Below are positions 16,847 to 25,410 of a stretch of 34,797 nucleotides of DNA, piece by piece. How positions within the stretch are numbered: position 1 is the first letter of the stretch; each line of letters begins with the position of its first letter. The notes beneath the pieces were generated by a model. The model had not been told where the DNA came from and did no database searches. It worked only from the letters and a program-made list of their open reading frames with translations. This DNA is from JACMMS01 sp043758775 (GTDB lineage Bacteria; Pseudomonadota; Gammaproteobacteria; Burkholderiales; Methylophilaceae). The translations under genes and the position numbers were made by a program. The stretch lies in contig JAYVMU010000029.1 of NCBI GenBank assembly GCA_043758775.1, positions 1 through 34,797 of the forward strand, in the 5' to 3' direction.

Positions 16847-18007
16847 ATGCTGTCATTTGAAGATGAAGTAGTAACAGAAGAAGTACCAGCAATAACGCCA
16901 GCATTAAAAGTAGTTGAAAATAACCCAGTAGTTTCGCAATTAGTCGCTCCAATAGTAGCGCTAAAATCTGCAAACGAACCCGCTTTTTCTGGGCGTGTAA
17001 ATGCATCTGATAAGCGCATGATTAACGGTCAAACTGATGTAAATCAGCTAGTACCATTTAAGTACCATTGGGCTTGGGATAAATATTTAGCGGGTTGCGC
17101 CAACCATTGGATGCCGCAAGAAGTTTCAATGAGCCGCGATATTGCACAGTGGAAAGACAGTACAGCGCTGACTGAGGATGAGCGTTTAATTGTGAAGCGT
17201 AATTTAGGTTTTTTCACCACGGCTGATTCGCTTGCGGCGAACAATATTGTACTCGGCACTTATCGCCATATTACCGCACCGGAATGTCGTCAATATTTGC
17301 TGCGCCAAGGCTTTGAAGAGGCGATTCATACCCATGCTTATCAGTACATTGTCGAGAGTTTGGCCTTAGATGAGTCGGAGGTGTTTAATGCCTACCAAGA
17401 AGTCGCAAGTATTAAAGATAAAGATGACTTTTTAATTCCATTCATCAACATATTAACCGACCCAAACTTTAAAACTGGTACGCCAGAGGCAGACCAAAAA
17501 CTATTACGTTCGCTGATTGTATTTGCCTGCATCATGGAAGGTTTGTTCTTCTACGTGGGTTTTGTACAGATTTTAGCCCTAGGTCGTCAAAACAAAATGC
17601 AGGGTGCGGCAGAGCAATATCAATACATTTTGCGTGATGAGTCTATGCATTGTAATTTTGGTATTGATGTCATCAACACCATCAAGTTAGAGAATCCACA
17701 TTTATGGACAGCAGAATTCCGCGCTGAAATCACTAGTCTAATGCAGCAAGGTGTAGAACTGGAATATCGATATGCTGAAGCGACCATGCCGCGCGGTGTG
17801 TTGGGCTTAAATGCAACGATGTTCAAAGAATATTTACGTTTTATTGCTAATCGCCGTTGTCAGCAAATTGGCTTAGATGTGATGTATCCAGGTGCAAGCA
17901 ATCCATTCCCGTGGATGAGCGAAATGATGGATTTAAAGAAAGAGAAGAACTTCTTTGAAACCCGTGTGACGGAGTATCAAACGGGCGGGGCATTGAGCTG
18001 GGATTAA
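16847..18007 (+). CDS. nrdB: Class Ia ribonucleoside-diphosphate reductase, beta subunit
   Basis: NrdB holds the diiron-tyrosyl radical cofactor. The ATG at 16847 has AAGGA upstream and gives 386 residues; an upstream in-frame ATG at 16820 lacks such a site. Diiron ligands are visible: Asp127 (TTADSLAANN), Glu158 and His161 (EEAIHTHAY), Glu231 (MEGLFFYVGF), and Glu265 and His268 (RDESMHCNF). The radical tyrosine is Tyr165 in IHTHAY. So this is a canonical tyrosyl-radical subunit, not a metal-only type. It is under the same B12 riboswitch as nrdA unless the spacer carries its own promoter. It ends in a convergent arrangement with metH. Confidence 0.96.
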   Translation: MLSFEDEVVTEEVPAITPALKVVENNPVVSQLVAPIVALKSANEPAFSGRVNASDKRMINGQTDVNQLVPFKYHWAWDKYLAGCANHWMPQEVSMSRDIAQWKDSTALTEDERLIVKRNLGFFTTADSLAANNIVLGTYRHITAPECRQYLLRQGFEEAIHTHAYQYIVESLALDESEVFNAYQEVASIKDKDDFLIPFINILTDPNFKTGTPEADQKLLRSLIVFACIMEGLFFYVGFVQILALGRQNKMQGAAEQYQYILRDESMHCNFGIDVINTIKLENPHLWTAEFRAEITSLMQQGVELEYRYAEATMPRGVLGLNATMFKEYLRFIANRRCQQIGLDVMYPGASNPFPWMSEMMDLKKEKNFFETRVTEYQTGGALSWD

Positions 18008-18025
18008 AGTTTAGATTGTGTTAAA

Positions 18026-18054
18026 ACTACTGGGGCATGCAACACTCCAGTAGT
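18026..18054. terminator. Hairpin between convergent nrdB and metH
   Basis: ACTACTGG (18026-18033) pairs with CCAGTAGT (18047-18054), and the stem can grow by a GU and a GC pair. No strong T-run follows on either strand, so efficiency is uncertain. Confidence 0.5.
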
Positions 18055-18072
18055 GACTTAACTAAAAGCAGC

Positions 18073-21000
18073 TTAGCTTAAATTAGGCGCTAGCCAGCGC
18101 TCTAAATATTCTTTGGGCAAGCCACGGCGTTTTGCCATGTCATTCAATTGGTCTTCACCAATTTTATCTACGCTAAAATACTTCGAGTCTTGGTGTGCAA
18201 AATAGAATCCAGAAACTGCAGCAGCTGGCATCATAGCGAATGAATCTGTGAGCGTCATGCCGATTTCTTCACATTGCATTTGGTTAAACATATCGGGTTT
18301 TACCGTATGGTCTGGGCAAGCAGGGTAACCTGGCGCAGGGCGGATACCTTGATATTTTTCTTTAATCAAGGCATCGGTGTTTAATTCTTCTTGTGCTGCA
18401 TAGCCCCATAAATCAGTACGTACGCGTTCATGTAGGTATTCGGCAAATGCCTCAGCAAGGCGATCAGCCAGAGATTTCAGCGTAATGCTGCTGTAATCGT
18501 CTAGTGCGGCTGCAAAACGTTGTTCATACTTCTCGATACCTAAACCTGCGGTTACTGCAAACATGCCAATGTAATCCGCTATCCCAGATGCTTTGGGCGC
18601 GATAAAATCGGCTAAACATTGGTTGGGATGTGCAACACCATTTACCACAGGCTTCAATGTTTGCTGACGCATGCCATAATAGGTAAAGGCAATTGTTTCG
18701 CGCGTGTCATCAGTGTAAATTTCGATGTCATCATCATTGACTGTATTGGCAGGCAATAATGAAATCACGCCATTAGCGGTTAGCCAGCGGCCATCGATGA
18801 TTTTTTTCAGCATGTCCTGCGCCTCGGCAAAGACTTTGGTTGCGGCATCGCCCACCACTGCATCTGTCAAAATCGCGGGATAGAATCCAGCTAAATCCCA
18901 CGTTTGAAAAAATGGACCCCAATCAATATATTTTGCGATTAAGCTTAAATCAATATTGTTGATGACACGGCGACCAATAAACTTGGGCTTAATCGGCGTA
19001 TTTTTATCTGTGAAGTCTAGATGTCTTTTGTTGGCACGAGCCTGGGCAATAGTCAGTAACGGCACACCTTTTTTGTTGGCGTGCTGCGTGCGAGCACGAT
19101 CATAATCTGCATTAATTTCCGCAATATAAGCGTCACGTGTCTCTAATGACAACAGATTTTGCATGACAGAAACTGAACGTGAAGCATCGGGTACATACAC
19201 TACAGGACCATCATAATGTGGCGCAATTTTAACTGCGGTGTGAGCGCGTGAGGTCGTCGCGCCACCAATGAGTAGCGGCATTTTTAAGCCCTTGAAATAG
19301 GGGTCGCGCTGCATTTCACGCGCCAAGTGCGCCATTTCTTCTAGCGACGGTGTAATCAGTCCGGAAAGCCCAATGATATCTGCACCTTCGGCTTTGGCCA
19401 TGGCTAAAATCTCGCTGGCAGGTACCATCACGCCCATGTTCACCACTTCAAAATTATTGCATTGCAATACGACAGATACGATATTTTTGCCAATATCGTG
19501 CACATCACCTTTTACCGTGGCAATGACCATTTTGCCTTTAGGCTTGGACACAATGCCAGTGCGGGCCTCTTCTAGTGCTTTTTCTTTTTCAATAAAAGGG
19601 ATTAAATGTGCCACGGCTTGCTTCATTACACGTGCAGATTTCACCACTTGCGGCAAAAACATTTTGCCTTGGCCAAATAAATCACCGACCACATTCATGC
19701 CGTCCATTAATGGGCCTTCAATGACGTGGATAGGCCGGCCACCGCTATCAAATACGGCTTGCCTTGCTTCTTCTGTATCTGCCACAATAAATTCGGTAAT
19801 GCCATGTACCATGGCGTGCGCAAGGCGTTTATTAATGGGTGCGGGATTTTCTGGAGTGCCACGCCATTCTAATGTTGCTTCTTCTTTTTTGCCACCGGCT
19901 TTAAGCGTGCCCGCCATGGCTATCATACGTTCGGTAGCGGCTATTGGGTTATCTGGGTCGATGATGCGGTTCAGCACCACGTCTTCTACGCAGTCTTTAA
20001 GCTCTTTTGGCAAATCGTCATATACACCCATCATGCCCGCATTGACAATACCCATGGTCATACCGGCTTTAATCGCGTGGTAGAGGAATACCGTATGAAT
20101 CGCTTCACGCGCAGGGTCGTTGCCACGGAAACTGAAGCTCACATTAGATACGCCGCCAGAAATTTTGGCATGTGGCAAATTTTCTTTAATCCAGCGCGTG
20201 GCGTTAATAAAGTCTACCGCGTAGTTGTTGTGCTCTTCAATCCCTGTCGCAATGGCAAAAATATTGGGGTCAAACACAATATCTTCTGGCGGAAAATTGA
20301 CTTTTTCGACCAGTAAATCATAAGCACGTTTACAGATTTCGATTTTGCGTTCGTAAGTATCGGCCTGACCTTTTTCATCAAACGCCATCACAATCACTGC
20401 CGCACCGTATTGGTGGCACAGCTTGGCTTGGCGAATAAATTCAGCTTCACCTTCTTTCATCGAGATTGAATTGACGATAGCTTTGCCTTGCACACATTTC
20501 AAGCCCGCCTCAATCACCCCCCATTTGCTGGAGTCAATCATGATTGGCACGCGTGCAATATCAGGCTCGGAAGCGATTAGGTTAAGAAAGTGTGTCATGG
20601 CTTTAATGGCATCTAGCATGCCTTCATCCATGTTGATATCGATGACTTGTGCACCGCTTTCTACCTGTTGCCGCGCTACGCTAAGTGCTTCTTCATATTG
20701 CTCATTGATAATCATGCGTGCAAAAGCTTTGCTACCGGTGACATTGGTACGTTCGCCTATGTTCACAAATAGCGAATTATCGTCAATAGTGAAAGGCTCT
20801 AAACCAGATAATCTAGTCGCAATCTCGATTTGTGGCACTGTACGTGGTGTACAGGTACTCATTTCTTTGGCAATTGTTTGAATATGCGGTGGTGTCGTAC
20901 CGCAGCAGCCGCCAGCGATATTAATAAAGCCGCTCTCGGCAAATTCTTTAAGTAGTGAGGAGGTGTCGGCTGGTTTTTCATCAAAGCCGGTATCGCTCAT

Positions 21001-21882
21001 TGGGTTAGGTAGACCTGCATTGGGGTAGATACAAACGAAAGTATCAGCAATTTTTGATAATTCTTCAGCGTAAGGGCGCATCAGTGTTGCGCCTAATGCG
21101 CAGTTTAGGCCAATAGTCAGTGGCTTAGCGTGACGTACAGAATTCCAGAATGCAGGTACAGTTTGGCCAGATAAAATACGCCCTGAAGCGTCGGTCACTG
21201 TACCTGAAATCATAATGGGCAAGCGGCTACCATGCTCTTCAAAGAATTTTTCAATGGCGAACAATGCCGCCTTACAGTTTAGAGTATCAAAAATGGTTTC
21301 TACCATCAAAATATCTGCGCCACCTTCAACCAAAGCTCGCGCTTGCTCTAAGTAAGCGCTTGCTAACTGATTGAAGCTTACATTACGTGTGCTGGGATCA
21401 TTGACGTCAGGCGAAATACTGGCAGTCTTTGGCGTTGGACCAAGTGCGCCCGCGACAAAGCGCGGTTTATCAGGTGTAGAGTATTTTTCACACGCTGCTT
21501 TAGCCAGTTTCGCGGCTTCTAGGTTCATCTCATAAACCAGATGCGCCATGTGATAATCATCTTGCGCGACAGATGTTGCCCCAAAGGTATTGGTTTCAAT
21601 AATGTCTGCACCAGCGGCTAAATATTGCTCGTGGATTTCTTGAATTACCTGTGGCTGTGTGAGGGATAGCAGTTCATTATTACCCTTAACAAACAGTTCA
21701 CGTTCACCTGCTGGCGCTGCAAAATCTTTGAAACGCTCACCGCGATAATCTGCTTCAGTCAGTTTGTATTGCTGAATCATGGTACCCATCGCACCATCTA
21801 AAATAAGAATGCGCCGCGCCAGTAGATCGCGCAGTATTTTTTCGGTGTTATTGATAATGTGTGGCGTATCGTATGGATTCAT
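18073..21882 (-). CDS. metH: Cobalamin-dependent methionine synthase
   Basis: MetH methylates homocysteine through methylcobalamin. The 1269-residue protein has all four modules: homocysteine/zinc domain (about 15-345) with zinc ligands Cys261 (GLNCALG) and Cys326-Cys327 (GGCCGTTPPH); pterin domain (about 370-630; NIGERTNVTGSK, DINMDEGM); the cobalamin cap and Rossmann domains (about 665-910) with the axial ligand His795 in DVHDIGKNIV; and the SAM-dependent reactivation domain (about 940-1265; RPAPGYPACPDHT). It is a complete, single-gene version. I see no cobalamin riboswitch in front of it. metE, the B12-independent alternative, is also in this window. Confidence 0.98.
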   Translation of the reverse strand: MNPYDTPHIINNTEKILRDLLARRILILDGAMGTMIQQYKLTEADYRGERFKDFAAPAGERELFVKGNNELLSLTQPQVIQEIHEQYLAAGADIIETNTFGATSVAQDDYHMAHLVYEMNLEAAKLAKAACEKYSTPDKPRFVAGALGPTPKTASISPDVNDPSTRNVSFNQLASAYLEQARALVEGGADILMVETIFDTLNCKAALFAIEKFFEEHGSRLPIMISGTVTDASGRILSGQTVPAFWNSVRHAKPLTIGLNCALGATLMRPYAEELSKIADTFVCIYPNAGLPNPMSDTGFDEKPADTSSLLKEFAESGFINIAGGCCGTTPPHIQTIAKEMSTCTPRTVPQIEIATRLSGLEPFTIDDNSLFVNIGERTNVTGSKAFARMIINEQYEEALSVARQQVESGAQVIDINMDEGMLDAIKAMTHFLNLIASEPDIARVPIMIDSSKWGVIEAGLKCVQGKAIVNSISMKEGEAEFIRQAKLCHQYGAAVIVMAFDEKGQADTYERKIEICKRAYDLLVEKVNFPPEDIVFDPNIFAIATGIEEHNNYAVDFINATRWIKENLPHAKISGGVSNVSFSFRGNDPAREAIHTVFLYHAIKAGMTMGIVNAGMMGVYDDLPKELKDCVEDVVLNRIIDPDNPIAATERMIAMAGTLKAGGKKEEATLEWRGTPENPAPINKRLAHAMVHGITEFIVADTEEARQAVFDSGGRPIHVIEGPLMDGMNVVGDLFGQGKMFLPQVVKSARVMKQAVAHLIPFIEKEKALEEARTGIVSKPKGKMVIATVKGDVHDIGKNIVSVVLQCNNFEVVNMGVMVPASEILAMAKAEGADIIGLSGLITPSLEEMAHLAREMQRDPYFKGLKMPLLIGGATTSRAHTAVKIAPHYDGPVVYVPDASRSVSVMQNLLSLETRDAYIAEINADYDRARTQHANKKGVPLLTIAQARANKRHLDFTDKNTPIKPKFIGRRVINNIDLSLIAKYIDWGPFFQTWDLAGFYPAILTDAVVGDAATKVFAEAQDMLKKIIDGRWLTANGVISLLPANTVNDDDIEIYTDDTRETIAFTYYGMRQQTLKPVVNGVAHPNQCLADFIAPKASGIADYIGMFAVTAGLGIEKYEQRFAAALDDYSSITLKSLADRLAEAFAEYLHERVRTDLWGYAAQEELNTDALIKEKYQGIRPAPGYPACPDHTVKPDMFNQMQCEEIGMTLTDSFAMMPAAAVSGFYFAHQDSKYFSVDKIGEDQLNDMAKRRGLPKEYLERWLAPNLS

Positions 21883-21997
21883 TGCAAAATCTCTAAAGCT
21901 CAGTATTTAGAAGAACTTAGAATTATACAGCACCAGCTTTGCAACCACCATTCGGTACCATCTTTCAACACTGATGTGCTAACTAGATTGTTTTTGC

Positions 21998-22024
21998 AAG
22001 GAGCAATCGCAAAGACTGCTCCTT
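21998..22024. other. 8-bp hairpin between doxX-like gene and metH
   Basis: AAGGAGCA (21998-22005) and TGCTCCTT (22017-22024) form a perfect inverted repeat with an 11-base loop. On the minus strand it lies after the DoxX-like gene and before metH. The run after it on that strand is A-rich, not T-rich, so it is not a typical terminator; it could be part of the metH leader. Confidence 0.35.
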
Positions 22025-22047
22025 TGTTGGATTTAATATGTTGAGAA

Positions 22048-22428
22048 TTACTTTTTAAGATTATCTATGCTAAAGCTTGTTGACGGGTATGCTGCAAGCA
22101 ATAACATGCCGCCACAAATGCCGATGTTATAAAATAGAGCATCTGGAACAATTCGTCCTAACACAGCGGCTAAAAACAGGGCTAAACCAGCTAAGACAAA
22201 GGCAAAGAATTTGGTTTTATAACCTACAAGCAAACACGAGCCAGCGACCACTTTGATGAGGATAAGTAGCGGTGCAAAAATTGACATTAAACCAAACGCG
22301 GCTAACTTATCTTGATATATTTGATAGCCATTTGGCGTGCCAAGAATGTCTGAAAGTGTTACAAATACTTGCCCTAAAAATACCAGTGACAATAATATGC
22401 GAGCAATTGCAGTACGATATTTACACAT
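22048..22428 (-). CDS. DoxX-family membrane protein
   Basis: Small inner-membrane protein of 126 residues with four hydrophobic segments (about 7-25, 46-68, 73-92, 96-114). The family pattern includes ARILLSLVFLGQVF at the start and KVVAGSCLLVGYKTKFFAFVLA in the middle. DoxX/DoxD relatives are tied to quinone-linked or stress redox functions, but this group has no settled role. An AGGA lies upstream of the ATG. It stands alone, divergent from the GNAT gene. Confidence 0.8.
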   Translation of the reverse strand: MCKYRTAIARILLSLVFLGQVFVTLSDILGTPNGYQIYQDKLAAFGLMSIFAPLLILIKVVAGSCLLVGYKTKFFAFVLAGLALFLAAVLGRIVPDALFYNIGICGGMLLLAAYPSTSFSIDNLKK

Positions 22429-22502
22429 GTGGGGTCCTATTAAATTGCAAAGCCTAGATGATGCACTGAAGTGCTTAAGCCTGCAAGCCGGGTGTGAAGC
22501 GC

Positions 22503-22934
22503 ATGACTAAATTTAGTATCGTACAAGTTAATTGGCAATCATATCAATCTGAACTCAAAGTGATACGTGAACAGGTGTTTGTAATAGAGCAACACGTTCC
22601 AGTAACTTTAGAATGGGACGAGTTTGACGATACTGCAATACATTTATTGGCTTTAAATGCTGCTAATCAAGCTATTGCCTGCACACGCATTTTGCCTAGT
22701 GGCACTATCGGCCGCATGGCGGTGCTTAAAGACTGGCGTGGCTTAGGTGTTGGCTACGCCGTATTAACTCATGCTATTGCATGTTGCAAAGCGCAAGGGC
22801 TAAGGCGCATAAAGCTTTCTGCACAAAAACATGCGCTTGGTTTTTATATGCGGGCGGGTTTTGTTGTAACAAGTGTTGAGTATATAGATGCCGGTATTCC
22901 ACATTACGACATGGAGTTGAATATAAACGACTGA
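22503..22934 (+). CDS. GNAT-family N-acetyltransferase
   Basis: A 143-residue acetyltransferase of the ElaA/YjcF-like type. The N-terminus (EQVFVIEQHVPVTLEWDEFD) and the acetyl-CoA loop RGLGVGYAVL (79-88), after IGRMAVLKDW, are clear, and QKHALGFYMRAGF marks the C-terminal substrate side. The acceptor is unknown. A GTG at 22494 gives three more residues, but the ATG at 22503 better fits relatives. It is transcribed away from the DoxX-like gene and towards the fae-like gene, but a promoter-like sequence in the 129-base gap suggests separate transcription. Confidence 0.85.
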   Translation: MTKFSIVQVNWQSYQSELKVIREQVFVIEQHVPVTLEWDEFDDTAIHLLALNAANQAIACTRILPSGTIGRMAVLKDWRGLGVGYAVLTHAIACCKAQGLRRIKLSAQKHALGFYMRAGFVVTSVEYIDAGIPHYDMELNIND

Positions 22935-22972
22935 TTTTATTATATTTTTCCTGTTAAGTAAGTTGTGATTAT

Positions 22973-23001
22973 TTGCTTAAAGCATGCGCTTTATATACAA
23001 T
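22973..23001 (+). promoter_or_regulatory. Probable promoter of the fae-like gene
   Basis: TTGCTT (22973-22978) and TACAAT (22996-23001) are spaced by 17 bases and lie about 60 bases before the start codon. A short dyad (AAAGC-ATGC-GCTTT) falls inside the spacer region. Confidence 0.45.
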
Positions 23002-23063
23002 AGGCATTCATTAAAACTGTTTTGCCTTTTAATAGTAATACACTCGAATTTAAGGAAATTGAT

Positions 23064-23609
23064 ATGTCAAATAAAATCATTTTTAAGGCTGGTGAAGCCA
23101 CACTATATACTGCTGGCAAAGACACTGGCGCAGCAATGCCAGAAATTTTAATTGGTGCTGTGGATGGTCCAGTTGGTCAAGCATTTGCTAATATGATGGC
23201 ACAAAGCAAAGGGCATACTGCCATGTTTGCTGTACGTGATTTGAATCAATTAGTACGTCCAGCAACCATCATGGTGCCAAAAGTCACATTGAAAGATTCA
23301 GGTAACATTGCCTTGTTTGGTGGTTTAGTGCAAGCTGCTACTGCTGATGCGGTGTTGGACTGTGTGATTGAAGGCATTATCCCTAAAGATCAAGTGAACG
23401 ATTTGTGCATCATCAGCTTGGTATGGATAGATCCAGGTGCGGCTAAAGATGCAAATTTAGACAAAGCAGATATGTACAAAAACAACTATGAAGCGACTAA
23501 ATTAGCAATTAAACGTGCTTTAAATGACGAGCCTAGCATTGATGAATTGATTGCTAACCGTCATAAAATCAAGCATTGCATGTGGGAAGATAGCTGGGAT
23601 CAAAAATAA
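23064..23609 (+). CDS. Formaldehyde-activating enzyme paralog (Fae-like)
   Basis: Fae condenses formaldehyde with tetrahydromethanopterin in methylotrophs. This 181-residue protein is clearly of the family: FKAGEAT near the start, the ILIGAVDGPVG loop, VLDCVIEGIIPKDQVNDLCI, and the tail motif NNYEATKLAIKRALNDEPS. The start at 23064 has a good AAGGA; the frame is open to 23022 but without such a site. In canonical Fae the loop before LIIGPRG carries the catalytic histidine (AHIDLIIG); here the aligned segment is AMPEILIG, with Met25 in that place. It also has a longer C-terminus (IKHCMWEDSWDQK). I read it as one of the Fae homologs of unknown function that accompany true Fae, not the main enzyme. 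Confidence 0.88.
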   Translation: MSNKIIFKAGEATLYTAGKDTGAAMPEILIGAVDGPVGQAFANMMAQSKGHTAMFAVRDLNQLVRPATIMVPKVTLKDSGNIALFGGLVQAATADAVLDCVIEGIIPKDQVNDLCIISLVWIDPGAAKDANLDKADMYKNNYEATKLAIKRALNDEPSIDELIANRHKIKHCMWEDSWDQK

Positions 23610-23673
23610 GCTAGATTTAAATGTAAATTAAGTTAGCAGCGACTAAGCTTTAACTGTTAGCTTAATTAACTGC

Positions 23674-23722
23674 TACAAAACAAAAAAGCAGCTCTTAATC
23701 AGGACTGCTTTTTTGTTTTGTA
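23674..23722. terminator. Strong bidirectional terminator
   Basis: An 18-bp perfect stem (23674-23691 with 23705-23722) has a GC core next to A6/T6 tracts on both sides, so it can end transcripts from the fae-like gene and from convergent mutY. Confidence 0.9.
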
Positions 23723-23792
23723 ACAGTTTGCGTTTGCAGCAACCATTGGAATTAAAGGCTGTTGTTTGCTAGGTAGACTCAGTTATTCGTTT

Positions 23793-24839
23793 TTAATCAC
23801 TATTTTTTAATGACAATAAAATTTTACGAATTGGTGTAGGTATAGCGGCATCAATTGCATCGTTAATATCCAACCAAATAGTACTGTTAGCTTCGTTGGC
23901 TAAATGTTTAGAGTTCAGTACCTGCATGGGTTGCGGATTAATATGTAGTTTAAAGTGCGTAAATGCGTGGCTTAACTTTTTTAGAGCTTCAATTTGAATA
24001 GCTTCTGTACCAAAACTGTGTTGGCAAATTTGTGCAAAATCTTCATTAGCATTTGTTTCAGGCAAGCTCCATAACCCGCCCCATATACCAGTCGGTGGCC
24101 GCCTTTCCAGCATCACTTCGTTGCCGTGCTTTAGTATCAGCATGGTCGTCTGTTTTTCAGGAATCACTTTGCGTGGTTTAGAAGTGGGTAATTCTTTCAC
24201 GCGATTTGTGGCATATGCTCCACAGCTTGCAATTAATGGGCACAGCATGCATTTGGGCTTGCTGCGCGTACATAGTGTAGCGCCTAAGTCCATTAGGCCT
24301 TGAGTGTAGGCAATCATGTCAGTCTGTGGCATTAACTCATCAGCTAATACCCATAATTGCTTTTCAATTTTAGGCAAGCTAGGCCAGCCTTCAATCAAAA
24401 AATGCCGCGCAAACGCGCGCTTAACATTACCATCCATAATCGGCTCCGCTTTGCCAAAGGCAAATGATGAAATAGCCGCGGCCGTGGAACGCCCGATACC
24501 AGGCAAGGCAAGGATAGCATCAAAATTTTGGGGAAATTGCCCAGCGTGCTCATCGACGATAATTTGTGCTGCATTATGTAAATTACGCGCTCGTGAGTAA
24601 TAACCCAGTCCACTCCAATGCTGTAACACCTCGTCCTGCGTAGCATCGGCGAGTGCTGCAATACTAGCAAAACGTGCCATGAATTTAGCATAGTAGCCAA
24701 TAACAGCGGCTACTTGTGTTTGTTGCAACATGATTTCAGATACCCAAATCGCGTATGGATCAAGCGTATTTTGCCAAGGTAGGCTGTGGCGCCCATGCAA
24801 TTTTTGCCAAGTGATAATACGGGTCGCAAATTCAGACAT
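23793..24839 (-). CDS. mutY: A/G-specific adenine DNA glycosylase
   Basis: MutY removes adenine mispaired with 8-oxoguanine. The 348-residue protein has the catalytic Glu35 in VSEIMLQQTQV, the helix-hairpin-helix LPGIGRSTA (112-120), the catalytic Asp136 in IMDGNVKRAFARH, and the [4Fe-4S] ligands Cys190, Cys197, Cys200 and Cys206 (CTRSKPKCMLCPLIASC). The C-terminal third is the Nudix-like 8-oxoG recognition domain (ERRPPTGIWGGLWSLPE). Its start overlaps the end of the peroxiredoxin gene by 8 bases, so the two oxidative-damage genes are probably translated together. Confidence 0.97.
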   Translation of the reverse strand: MSEFATRIITWQKLHGRHSLPWQNTLDPYAIWVSEIMLQQTQVAAVIGYYAKFMARFASIAALADATQDEVLQHWSGLGYYSRARNLHNAAQIIVDEHAGQFPQNFDAILALPGIGRSTAAAISSFAFGKAEPIMDGNVKRAFARHFLIEGWPSLPKIEKQLWVLADELMPQTDMIAYTQGLMDLGATLCTRSKPKCMLCPLIASCGAYATNRVKELPTSKPRKVIPEKQTTMLILKHGNEVMLERRPPTGIWGGLWSLPETNANEDFAQICQHSFGTEAIQIEALKKLSHAFTHFKLHINPQPMQVLNSKHLANEANSTIWLDINDAIDAAIPTPIRKILLSLKNSD

Positions 24840-25389
24840 TCAGCTCTAACCAATCAATGACATCATTTACATTTTTATCTGGCGGAAACACAGGATAAAA
24901 ATAGTGTTGAATTACTCCATCACATGCAATTAATGTGACACGTTTATTGAGTTGCATTCGACTTACTTTGAAAACAGGTAAATTAAGTGTTTGCGTAAAA
25001 AGTAAACTGTTATCACTTAGTAGTGCAAAAGGTAAATGTAGCCGAGTAGCAGCTTCTTGCTGGTATTCAGTGTTTTGCCTACTTAACCCAAACACCTGTA
25101 CATTTAAATCTAAGAGCGTTTGAAAACTATCGCGAAAAGTGCAACTCTGCGGCGTGCAACCACGAGCGCCAGGTATTGCATCCCAGCCATCTGGTAAAGC
25201 AACGTTAGGTTGCCAAGTCATTGGATAACAATAAACAGCTGTCCAGCCTTTTATCGTAGAAAGGTTGATCACAGTTTGCTGCGTAGACGGTAAATCAATA
25301 TCAGGTAGTGACTTGTCCAATAGGTGGCTGCATGCGCCGTCATCATGAGGCACAGGCAGGTTTTTAGGTAAGCTAGTTAGAATTGTCAA
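24832..25389 (-). CDS. Peroxiredoxin / redoxin-domain protein
   Basis: Thiol peroxidase-like protein of 185 residues with a thioredoxin fold. The active-site region YCYPMTW is followed by IPGARGCTPQSCTFRD, with Cys78 and Cys83 five residues apart, as in PrxQ-type atypical two-cysteine enzymes (peroxidatic and resolving Cys). Its first 25 residues have a poly-Pro/His character and no signal peptide, so it is cytosolic. It lies between asmA-like and mutY (22-base gap upstream, 8-base overlap downstream). Reductant and preferred peroxide are unknown. Confidence 0.85.
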   Translation of the reverse strand: MTILTSLPKNLPVPHDDGACSHLLDKSLPDIDLPSTQQTVINLSTIKGWTAVYCYPMTWQPNVALPDGWDAIPGARGCTPQSCTFRDSFQTLLDLNVQVFGLSRQNTEYQQEAATRLHLPFALLSDNSLLFTQTLNLPVFKVSRMQLNKRVTLIACDGVIQHYFYPVFPPDKNVNDVIDWLELNV

Positions 25390-25410
25390 AGTTGCAGATA
25401 AAACTTTAGG

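Noticed and set aside
19373..20083. Long plus-strand open frame (236 codons) within metH
   Set aside because: It is fully antisense to conserved MetH coding sequence, has no known motif and a Ser/Thr/Met-rich shadow composition.
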